The position numbers and the translations under genes were made by a program. DNA of 5,397 nt from an uncultured Eggerthella sp. (GTDB taxonomy: Bacteria > Actinomycetota > Coriobacteriia > Coriobacteriales > Eggerthellaceae): assembly GCA_900548955.1 (NCBI GenBank), contig URMQ01000115.1, positions 1 to 5,397 of the forward strand, written 5' to 3'. This document shows positions 1-4,547 of the stretch, in pieces (the first letter of the stretch is position 1; every line of letters starts with the position of its first letter). Under the pieces are notes generated by a model. That model searched no databases and was not told where the DNA came from. It worked only from the letters and a program-made list of their open reading frames with translations.

Positions 1-29
1 GGAATGCACCGATGGAGTAGGCGATGAGC

Positions 30-578
30 TCATCGCCCGCGTGCGAAAGGTACGTTCTCTACCCAGGATTCGAACAGTTCACAGGTTTCAATTGAGTGAG
101 TTTGAGCAAACTGTTTGAAGGTTTGGGTGGTGCTAATACTGTTGGTGATTTCTCGGTTTTCATTCATGCCGGCAGAACCATCGCCGTTAAATTCGCAAAA
201 GCCACAAGACATATCGTCTTCGTTAAGAAAGACGTCGATGCGGGCAAAAGGCAGAAGGTCATTATATCCGCGTGGTAAAAGAATGAGCTCTTCTAAACGT
301 TTGTCGTAAGAAAAGATATCACGATACGTTGGATCTTTAAGGTAGTGGTCAATCACCTTGCAGAGGATGCGATGGGTGGTTTCAGCTATGGTTTTAAGGG
401 TGCTCCAGCTTTCGTCGTTAAATAAACGGGGGATAAATGAGCATGCTACTACTTTGTGATGAACAATAGCGGTAGAGCCTTGCATATACGCATAAGCAGC
501 CCTTCTTCCTTCGATGTCGCCATTCAGGGCAAGAGAGGTGTCGAAATATTCTTCAGTTAGCTCAGCATTGCTCTTCAT
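30..578 (-). CDS. Glutathionylspermidine-synthase-like ATP-grasp protein, probably truncated at its C-terminus
   Basis: The 182-residue product resembles the N-terminal (pre-ATP-grasp) part of circularly permuted ATP-grasp ligases of the glutathionylspermidine synthase type. The clearest signature lies at about residues 109-140: a Y-N-D-L-L-P-F-A-R-I-D stretch, an acidic turn, then C-E-F-N-G-D-G-S-A-G-M-N-E-N-R-E, matching the family's R-x-D ... E-x-N-x-D block. I start it at ATG 576-578 because GGAAGGG (584-590) sits 5 bases upstream; an in-frame ATG at 626 would add 16 residues but has no comparable ribosome site. Such proteins normally run to about 400 residues and carry the nucleotide-binding lobe after this point. 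Here a TGA at 30-32 ends the frame after E-S-W-V-E-N-V-P-F-A-R-G-R, so no catalytic half is present and activity is doubtful. It lies downstream of the TetR gene on the same strand with a 129-base gap. The substrate is unknown. Family resemblance is recognised by eye, not searched. Confidence 0.6.
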   Translation of the reverse strand: MKSNAELTEEYFDTSLALNGDIEGRRAAYAYMQGSTAIVHHKVVACSFIPRLFNDESWSTLKTIAETTHRILCKVIDHYLKDPTYRDIFSYDKRLEELILLPRGYNDLLPFARIDVFLNEDDMSCGFCEFNGDGSAGMNENREITNSISTTQTFKQFAQTHSIETCELFESWVENVPFARGR

Positions 579-583
579 GAGTA

Positions 584-590
584 CCCTTCC
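584..590 (-). promoter_or_regulatory. Ribosome binding site choosing the ATP-grasp start
   Basis: On the minus strand GGAAGGG lies 5 bases before the ATG at 576-578. It is the only good purine-rich site near the 5' end of this gene, and it favours that start over the ATG at 626. Confidence 0.55.
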
Positions 591-607
591 CGTATATGTG
601 AGAATCT

Positions 608-617
608 TTTGCGCAAA
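608..617. repeat. 10-bp perfect palindrome upstream of the ATP-grasp gene
   Basis: TTTGCGCAAA is fully self-complementary and lies about 30 bases upstream of the ATG at 576-578, where a promoter or operator could sit. A 10-bp palindrome can occur by chance, and no convincing -35/-10 pair was found around it. Confidence 0.3.
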
Positions 618-621
618 GTGT

Positions 622-655
622 AACACGCCCTACAAGGAGTTTTGTGGAGCGTGTT
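622..655. terminator. Long imperfect hairpin between the TetR and ATP-grasp genes
   Basis: The arms are 622-635 (AACACGCCCTACAA) and 642-655 (TTGTGGAGCGTGTT) around a 6-base loop. Of 14 positions, 12 are Watson-Crick, one is a G-U wobble and one a C-A mismatch, and this holds in RNA from either strand. It lies about 50 bases past the end of the TetR gene in the direction of its transcription, so it may end or stabilise that message. Neither side has the long U run of a classical intrinsic terminator. An operator or a factor-assisted end is an alternative. Confidence 0.45.
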
Positions 656-707
656 TGAGGATTGATAAGAGCGTATTCGAGGGGTAACGAAAAAAGTTTT
701 AAAGGGC

Positions 708-1325
708 TTATTTTCGATCAAGCGGTAAAACGTTTTGCTCCATTAATCCCGTGAGACCTTCGGCGATATTGATGCTTACGAGTTCTATCACTTCATCAAG
801 AGTAAGTTCAGTGTTTCCTGAAAGCCAGTAAGCGTAGGCATGGAAAATTCCACCGAGATAAAACTCCAGGATTAAATTGATGTATCGTTTTGCTTCAATT
901 GAAAGATCGGCATTGGTGGTATAAATTCGTTCGCGGGCAATAGCGGTTCCATACTGCATGAATTTGTGCATCGGAATGTGCTTGAGAAGGTTTGCGCGCT
1001 GATTTTTTGATAGTGGTAATGAAGATTCAAGAGCATAGAGATATTTCTTTGCAAAATGAGAAGGATCATGCAAAAGATCGTAGAACGCTACTCCTTCAAG
1101 TCCTTGCGCTGTTTGTTGGCGAATTACATCTTCGAATAAGGTATCGATGGATGAATAGTGCGTATAGAACGTTTTTCTATCAATGTCAGCGCGTTTGGCG
1201 AGTGCAGTAATGGTTATCTTTTCATATTCATATTCGGTTAGCAGTTCTATGAAGGCGGTATGAATTGCCCTGCGGGTACGAAGGATGCGCCTGTCAATGT
1301 GTTTTGTCGAGTTGTTTACATCCAT
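708..1325 (-). CDS. TetR/AcrR-family transcriptional regulator
   Basis: The product has 205 residues, a normal TetR length, and acts as a cytoplasmic DNA-binding dimer. Residues about 11-65 form the N-terminal helix-turn-helix domain: a basic R-R-I-L-R-T-R-R-A-I helix, then I-T-I-T-A-L-A-K-R-A-D-I-D-R-K-T-F-Y-T-H-Y, the family's recognition-helix region (about residues 37-57). The remainder is the all-helical ligand and dimer domain; its end (about residues 155-195, F-Y-L-G-G-I-F-H-A-Y-A-Y-W-L-S-G) resembles the C-terminal domains of DhaS-type TetR proteins. The ATG at 1323-1325 directly precedes the conserved domain, with a GGGG run (1336-1339) 10 bases upstream. The gene diverges from the radical SAM gene, and the 145-base gap holds a 30-bp palindrome overlapping both predicted promoters. 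This suggests self-repression and control of the neighbour. The effector is unknown. The family call is firm; target and ligand are inference. Confidence 0.93.
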   Translation of the reverse strand: MDVNNSTKHIDRRILRTRRAIHTAFIELLTEYEYEKITITALAKRADIDRKTFYTHYSSIDTLFEDVIRQQTAQGLEGVAFYDLLHDPSHFAKKYLYALESSLPLSKNQRANLLKHIPMHKFMQYGTAIARERIYTTNADLSIEAKRYINLILEFYLGGIFHAYAYWLSGNTELTLDEVIELVSINIAEGLTGLMEQNVLPLDRK

Positions 1326-1389
1326 GTTACTTTTACCCCATTATCCTTTCAGACGTATCATAATCCACAAACGAATAGCCTTTTGACCT

Positions 1390-1418
1390 GTGATTATAGT
1401 TTTGCAAGTAACTATAAT
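1390..1418 (+). promoter_or_regulatory. Predicted promoter for the radical SAM gene
   Basis: A perfect -10 box TATAAT lies at 1413-1418. Seventeen bases upstream, GTGATT (1390-1395) is a poor -35 matching three of six consensus positions. Transcription would begin near 1425, giving a leader of about 46 bases that opens with a hairpin. The weak -35 suggests low basal strength or help from an activator. Confidence 0.55.
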
Positions 1419-1420
1419 CA
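1391..1420. promoter_or_regulatory. 30-bp perfect palindrome, probable TetR operator
   Basis: Arm TGATTATAGTT (1391-1401) and arm AACTATAATCA (1410-1420) are perfect inverted copies around an 8-base spacer (TTGCAAGT). An exact 11-bp dyad in a 145-base divergent gap beside a TetR gene is the expected form and place for that regulator's operator. It overlaps the -10 and most of the -35 of both predicted promoters, so binding would block transcription both ways. The dyad is seen directly; binding by this TetR protein is inferred. Confidence 0.8.
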
Positions 1421-1421
1421 A
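1393..1421 (-). promoter_or_regulatory. Predicted promoter for the TetR gene
   Basis: On the minus strand TTGATT (1421-1416), a 17-base spacer and a perfect TATAAT (1398-1393) make a good sigma-70-type promoter. Transcription would start near 1386, about 60 bases before the TetR ATG. It lies antiparallel over the rightward promoter, each -35 covering the other's -10, and both sit in the palindrome. Confidence 0.6.
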
Positions 1422-1423
1422 CA

Positions 1424-1447
1424 GTTGTTGAATAACTTTTCAGCAAC
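1424..1447 (+). promoter_or_regulatory. 5'-leader hairpin of the radical SAM transcript
   Basis: GTTGTTGAA (1424-1432) pairs with TTCAGCAAC (1439-1447) in nine positions, one of them a G-U wobble, around a TAACTT loop. With the predicted start near 1425, the RNA would begin almost exactly at the stem. 5'-terminal stems often protect messages from decay, and it ends 13 bases before the ribosome site, so it should not block translation. It might instead be a second protein site on DNA. Confidence 0.5.
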
Positions 1448-1458
1448 GATACTCGTTT

Positions 1459-1468
1459 GAGGGGGAGG
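1459..1468 (+). promoter_or_regulatory. Strong Shine-Dalgarno of the radical SAM gene
   Basis: An unbroken ten-purine run, GAGGGGGAGG, ends 2 bases before the ATG at 1471. The AGGGGG part has 5-base spacing and the terminal GGAGG has 2. This fixes the start and suggests efficient translation once the promoter is free. Confidence 0.75.
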
Positions 1469-1470
1469 CT

Positions 1471-2910
1471 ATGAAAGCAACCGAACAAATTAAGCGTACC
1501 GCTTTGGAAAAAACCTTCGACTATTTCCTTGCAGATCCTGAGCATAATATCGTAAAGATAATGGATCTGTTGGATAAAGTTGCACCCAACAATCTTTTTG
1601 GCAACCAACGGAAAGCTTTTCGTAACGCAATCGACAACCAAGATAATTGGTATCAACTCATTATGCGTGTGCTTAATGACACGAATCCTCTTGTGCGTGA
1701 TACGTTGGTAAAAACGTTTCTTATCGAGGGCAATTTGATGGCTTGGCCTAAGCAGGAAGAAAACCGCGATAAGTATGAATGCAATATCCCTTGGGCTATT
1801 CTTCTTGATCCTACGAGTGCTTGCAACTTGCATTGCCAGGGATGCTGGGCAGCAGAATATGGCAACAACCAAAACCTTTCGTTAGAAGAAATAAATTCCA
1901 TCATTGAACAGGGAAAAGAATTAGGAACCCATGTTTATATTTATACGGGCGGTGAACCGCTCGTACGCAAACGTGACCTTATAACAATTTGCGAAATGCA
2001 CCCTGATTGTGCCTTTTTAGCGTTTACTAACGGTACTTTAGTGGATGAAGAATTTTGTCAGGAAATGATTCGAGTAAAAAACTTCGTTCCTGCAATTAGT
2101 GTTGAGGGATTTGAGCAAGCAACTGACGCTCGACGAGGCGATGGCACGTACCAGAAAGTCATCAAAGCAATGAATGTGTTGCGTAAAAATGGTCTGCCTT
2201 TTGGTGTGTCTTGTTGCTTTACTTCTGAAAACGCCGATTCCATCGCTTCAACTGAGTTTTTTGATTGGCTGATAGAAAATGGTGCTCTGTTTGCGTGGAT
2301 ATTTACCTATATGCCTGTGGGAGTTAATTCGCCTGCGTCACTCATCCCTAATCCCGATCAACGTGAGTATCTGTATCATTTCGTTCGCAAAATGCGCTCT
2401 GAAAAGCCGCTCTTTACGCTCGACTTTCAAAATGATGGCGAATTTGTCGGAGGCTGTATAGCAGGTGGACGTCGTTACTTACATATCAATTCAGCAGGAG
2501 ATGTAGATCCCTGTGTATTTGTTCATTATTCAAATGCGAATATCCGAGAAGTATCGTTGCTTGATGCGCTTCGCTCACCAATTTTTATGGAATATTATTC
2601 CGAACAACCCTTTAGTGACAATCTTTTGAAGCCGTGTCCTCTGTTGGAAAATAGTGGTAAGTTGACCGAGATGGTTGAACGCTCTTGTGCTCATTCTTCC
2701 GATTTAGAAGCTCAAGAAACGGCTGAGGAGTTGTGCAGCAAAACCAAACAAGCTGCTCTAGATTGGGCTCCTTATGCAAAACGTCTCTGGAACAACCCGA
2801 GCGATCCTATGTTTGAGAAACGTCACATGAGTGATGATCAGGGTATGGCAGAGACCGACATGCATAAATTTGAACGCTTAGGGAGAGTGAGAACTCGCGG
2901 TGAAGAATAA
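1471..2910 (+). CDS. Radical SAM enzyme with C-terminal auxiliary-cluster-like cysteines, substrate unknown
   Basis: The 479-residue protein is a radical SAM enzyme, a class that cleaves S-adenosylmethionine with a 4Fe-4S cluster to start radical reactions. The cluster motif is C118-x3-C122-x2-C125 (C-N-L-H-C-Q-G-C-W). A T-G-G-E-P motif at 159-163 matches the SAM-binding GGE motif, and the barrel appears to run to about residue 325. Residues 1-105 are a helical extension without a motif I recognise. After the barrel, C329 (G-G-C-I-A-G-G), C348 (D-V-D-P-C-V-F), C389 (K-P-C-P), C406 and C422 suggest a SPASM- or Twitch-like region binding one or more extra clusters. No signal peptide or membrane segment is seen, so it is probably cytoplasmic. 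It resembles an uncharacterised family I recall from anaerobic Firmicutes and Coriobacteriia. It diverges from a TetR gene and is followed by metK on the same strand. No short precursor-peptide gene lies next to it, so peptide maturation is not favoured. Class is firm; the reaction is unknown. Confidence 0.92.
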   Translation: MKATEQIKRTALEKTFDYFLADPEHNIVKIMDLLDKVAPNNLFGNQRKAFRNAIDNQDNWYQLIMRVLNDTNPLVRDTLVKTFLIEGNLMAWPKQEENRDKYECNIPWAILLDPTSACNLHCQGCWAAEYGNNQNLSLEEINSIIEQGKELGTHVYIYTGGEPLVRKRDLITICEMHPDCAFLAFTNGTLVDEEFCQEMIRVKNFVPAISVEGFEQATDARRGDGTYQKVIKAMNVLRKNGLPFGVSCCFTSENADSIASTEFFDWLIENGALFAWIFTYMPVGVNSPASLIPNPDQREYLYHFVRKMRSEKPLFTLDFQNDGEFVGGCIAGGRRYLHINSAGDVDPCVFVHYSNANIREVSLLDALRSPIFMEYYSEQPFSDNLLKPCPLLENSGKLTEMVERSCAHSSDLEAQETAEELCSKTKQAALDWAPYAKRLWNNPSDPMFEKRHMSDDQGMAETDMHKFERLGRVRTRGEE

Positions 2911-2936
2911 ACATTCTTTCTGATGTTTTGATATAT

Positions 2937-3010
2937 GGTGAAATTTCCGTAACGGAGAATACCTATAGTTATGCGCTTTCACCCTTAAGGGTACTTATTT
3001 TGGTGAGGGT
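2937..3010 (+). promoter_or_regulatory. Possible structured leader before metK
   Basis: GGTGAAA (2937-2943) can pair with TTTCACC (2977-2983), enclosing a small UCCG-UAA-CGGA hairpin (2946-2956). The same TCACC can instead pair with GGTGA at 3002-3006, and ACCCT (2981-2985) can pair with AGGGT at either 2988-2992 or 3006-3010. These pairings exclude one another, as in switching leaders. Individual stems are only 4-7 bp and could be chance. It matches no SAM riboswitch class I know. Confidence 0.3.
2981..2992. repeat. 12-bp perfect palindrome between the radical SAM gene and metK
   Basis: ACCCTTAAGGGT is fully self-complementary. As RNA it could form only a 4-bp stem with a UUAA loop, followed by ACUUAUUUU, which makes a poor terminator. 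As DNA it could be an operator half-turn pair. Its role is unknown. Confidence 0.35.
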
Positions 3011-3021
3011 TGGATGGTAGT

Positions 3022-3129
3022 ATGACGGATGAAACTATATTCAAGTGGTGCAGTAATATCATGGAGGCAGTTGAGCAACATCCTGAAGAGGTTTCGGAAA
3101 GAGCACTGCTTGTTTTGAAAGGACTATTT
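3022..3129 (+). other. 36-codon open stretch in frame with metK: N-terminal extension or upstream leader
   Basis: From ATG 3022 the frame runs without a stop for 36 codons into the usual metK start; TTG at 3010 and ATG at 3061 are other in-frame starts. The encoded segment (M-T-D-E-T-I-F-K-W-C-S-N-I-M-E-A-V-E-Q-H-P-E-E-V) is acidic, looks helical and has no counterpart in ordinary MetK. Ribosome sites are poor: GGATGG lies 3 bases and GGTGAGG 13 bases before ATG 3022. A stretch this long without a stop is not rare by chance, so it may be untranslated leader. Confidence 0.4.
3117..3123 (+). promoter_or_regulatory. Ribosome binding site deciding the metK start
   Basis: GAAAGGA ends 6 bases before ATG 3130, close to ideal spacing, and that ATG is where family alignments begin. 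This argues for 3130 over the upstream starts at 3010, 3022 or 3061. Confidence 0.7.
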
Positions 3130-4395
3130 ATGCAAGAACAATCACGTTCGTATCTGTTTACGAGCGAATCGGTAACCGAGGGCCATCCTGATAAGGTGTG
3201 CGATCAAATATCCGATGCCATTCTTGATGCTCTGCTAGAAAAAGAAATTCAACTTGCCGAAGAAGGCTACATTGCTCCTGACGGAAGCCCTGCGAATCCT
3301 GAATTGTTCCGATGTGCATGCGAAACACTTGCAACAACGGGCATGATTTTTGTAACGGGCGAAATTCGCACCCAGGCATATGTAGATACTATTGAGATTG
3401 TGCGCGATGTCTTGAAGGACATTGGTTATGATCGCGCAAAGTACGGATTCGACTGTGCAACCTGTGGTGTGCTAAACGCCATTCACGATCAGTCTCCCGA
3501 TATTGCGCAAGGTGTTGATGATTCGTTTGAATCCCAGCATGGTGAAGCGAGCGATCCTTATGATCAGATTGGCGCAGGCGATCAGGGCATGGTGTTTGGC
3601 TATGCCTGTGACGATACCAAGACATTGATGCCTATGCCTATTTATTTGGCTCATCGTTTGGCAGAGCGTTTGGCTCAGGTTCGCAAAGAGGGATTGATGC
3701 CCTATTTGCGTCCCGATGGAAAAACTCAGGTAAGTGTTCGCTATGTAGACGGGGCGCCTACCCAAGTTGAGAAAGTAGTTGTTTCTACGCAGCATTCTGA
3801 AAAGGTTGATCCTGATTATTTGCGAGGGGAATTAATTCGCAATGTGATTGATCCTGTGTTTGCAGAAGAGAACGTAACTGTTGCTGACGATGTGGAGATA
3901 TTCGTAAATCCTACAGGACGTTTTGTTATTGGCGGTCCAATGGGTGATGCTGGTCTAACGGGTAGAAAAATTATTGTCGATACTTATGGCGGTATGGGAC
4001 GCCATGGTGGTGGTGCTTTTTCTGGCAAAGATTGCACCAAGGTAGATCGTTCTGCTGCGTATGCTGCTCGCTGGGTAGCAAAAAATATTGTGGCGGCAGG
4101 TTTGGCAAAACGTTGTGAAGTGCAGATTGCCTATGCGATTGGCATGGCGCGTCCCGTTTCGTTGATGGTGGAAACCTTCGGAACAGGCACGTATTCAGAA
4201 GACGTTATTGCTCAGGCGGTTGATGAGGTATTCGACTTGCGCCCTGGCGCTATTATCGATGCTCTTGACTTACGTCGCCCTATTTATCGCAAGACTGCAG
4301 CGTATGGCCATTTTGGTAGGGAGCTTCCCGAGTTTACCTGGGAAAAACGCGATAAAGTTGAAGCTCTCCAAGCAGCGGTTGCCCGTCTTTCATAA
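3130..4395 (+). CDS. metK: S-adenosylmethionine synthetase (methionine adenosyltransferase)
   Basis: MetK joins methionine and ATP to form S-adenosylmethionine, releasing phosphate and pyrophosphate; it works in the cytoplasm, usually as a tetramer. From ATG 3130 the product has 421 residues. It opens with R-S-Y-L-F-T-S-E-S-V-T-E-G-H-P-D-K, the family's N-terminal ATP/methionine motif (GHPDK at 18-22). GAGDQG lies at 148-153, the phosphate-binding GGGAFSGKD at 293-301, and D-R-S-A-A-Y-A-A-R follows at about 306-314, so the catalytic core looks intact. Compared with the E. coli enzyme (384 residues, from memory) it has about 18 extra residues at 36-61 and about 10 extra at 131-147, which explain most of its length. 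The start is chosen from GAAAGGA 6 bases upstream and from family alignment; the frame is open further upstream. It sits 219 bases after a radical SAM gene that uses its product, and 152 bases before priA. The stop codon lies inside a tandem duplication. Confidence 0.97.
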   Translation: MQEQSRSYLFTSESVTEGHPDKVCDQISDAILDALLEKEIQLAEEGYIAPDGSPANPELFRCACETLATTGMIFVTGEIRTQAYVDTIEIVRDVLKDIGYDRAKYGFDCATCGVLNAIHDQSPDIAQGVDDSFESQHGEASDPYDQIGAGDQGMVFGYACDDTKTLMPMPIYLAHRLAERLAQVRKEGLMPYLRPDGKTQVSVRYVDGAPTQVEKVVVSTQHSEKVDPDYLRGELIRNVIDPVFAEENVTVADDVEIFVNPTGRFVIGGPMGDAGLTGRKIIVDTYGGMGRHGGGAFSGKDCTKVDRSAAYAARWVAKNIVAAGLAKRCEVQIAYAIGMARPVSLMVETFGTGTYSEDVIAQAVDEVFDLRPGAIIDALDLRRPIYRKTAAYGHFGRELPEFTWEKRDKVEALQAAVARLS

Positions 4396-4414
4396 ATTGC
4401 CCGTTTTTCATAAA
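4379..4414 (+). repeat. 18-bp tandem duplication across the metK stop codon
   Basis: Positions 4379-4396 (TTGCCCGTCTTTCATAAA) and 4397-4414 (TTGCCCGTTTTTCATAAA) are abutting direct copies differing at one base (C4387 versus T4405). The first copy encodes the last metK codons and its TAA stop; the second copies them as untranslated DNA. Such head-to-tail copies usually arise by replication slippage. Confidence 0.9.
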
Positions 4415-4429
4415 ATGGGTAATTGCTCT
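4395..4429 (+). terminator. Stem-loop directly after metK
   Basis: AATTGCCCGTTTT (4395-4407) pairs with AAAATGGGTAATT (4412-4424) in 13 positions, two of them G-U wobbles, around a UCAU loop. It starts at the last base of the stop codon, a usual place for a transcript end. The following bases (GCTCTG) are not a U run, so it is a poor intrinsic terminator and may rather protect or process the metK 3' end. Its left arm is the second copy of the tandem duplication. Confidence 0.5.
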
Positions 4430-4478
4430 GATAAGCTCTGTTTGTAGCGTTGAGAACACGAGCGTGATTTGTCTGCGT

Positions 4479-4499
4479 TATTCAGGGTGTTGCTGAATA
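4479..4499 (+). promoter_or_regulatory. 7-bp perfect hairpin upstream of priA
   Basis: TATTCAG (4479-4485) and CTGAATA (4493-4499) are exact inverted copies around a 7-base loop, GGTGTTG. No U run follows, so it is unlikely to terminate. It ends 24 bases before the AAAGGAG purine run and may be an operator or a leader hairpin. Confidence 0.35.
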
Positions 4500-4523
4500 T
4501 GTTTGGCAGTAAAGAGAAATACC

Positions 4524-4537
4524 AAAGGAGTAGGTGA
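4524..4537 (+). promoter_or_regulatory. Ribosome binding region of priA
   Basis: AAAGGAGTAGGTGA looks like the ideal AAGGAGGTGA split by two extra bases. The GGTGA part lies 10 bases before ATG 4548, which is workable; AAAGGAG is 17 bases away, too far alone. This supports ATG 4548 over the in-frame TTG at 4503, which lies upstream of it. Confidence 0.55.
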
Positions 4538-4547
4538 TTATATACGC

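Larger units (their letters stand above)
4396..4547 (+). other. Gap between metK and priA
   Basis: This 152-base stretch has no convincing gene. It holds the post-metK stem-loop, a short direct repeat GCTCTG (4425-4430 and 4435-4440), a CACG-AG-CGTG mini-palindrome (4457-4466), a second hairpin at 4479-4499 and the priA ribosome site. I found no clear -35/-10 pair, so priA may depend on read-through from metK or on an unrecognised promoter. Confidence 0.5.

Noticed and set aside
96..309. Small plus-strand open frames of 60-64 codons at the left end
   Set aside because: They overlap the ATP-grasp frame on the opposite strand, which carries recognisable family residues. They show no domain of their own.
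1383..1388. TTGACC as a -35 box for the rightward promoter
   Set aside because: It lies 24 bases before TATAAT at 1413, far beyond the usual 16-18. The weaker GTGATT at 1390 has correct spacing.
1333..1872. 179-codon minus-strand open frame across the divergent gap and the start of the radical SAM gene
   Set aside because: It runs opposite to a firmly identified coding frame, crosses the operator and promoters, and its composition shows no recognisable domain. It is best explained as a shadow.
1471..2910. Ribosomally made peptide (RiPP) maturation cluster around the radical SAM gene
   Set aside because: No short precursor frame with its own ribosome site, no peptide-recognition domain I can recognise and no transporter is visible within the window.
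2909..2928. AAACAT/ATGTTT hairpin at the radical SAM stop codon as a terminator
   Set aside because: The 6-bp stem is almost all A-T with no U run after it, so it would be too weak to terminate.
2911..3021. Known SAM riboswitch upstream of metK
   Set aside because: I looked for SAM-I, SAM-II, SAM-III (SMK) and SAM-IV signatures and saw none. Only an unclassified set of alternative pairings is supported.
3158..3795. Minus-strand open frames of 73-107 codons inside metK
   Set aside because: They lie wholly inside the conserved metK frame, show no family features, and have histidine- and arginine-rich composition typical of antisense readings.
4425..4440. GCTCTG direct repeat as an array or attachment site
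   Set aside because: It has only two 6-bp copies, 4 bases apart, with no further units, so chance is sufficient.
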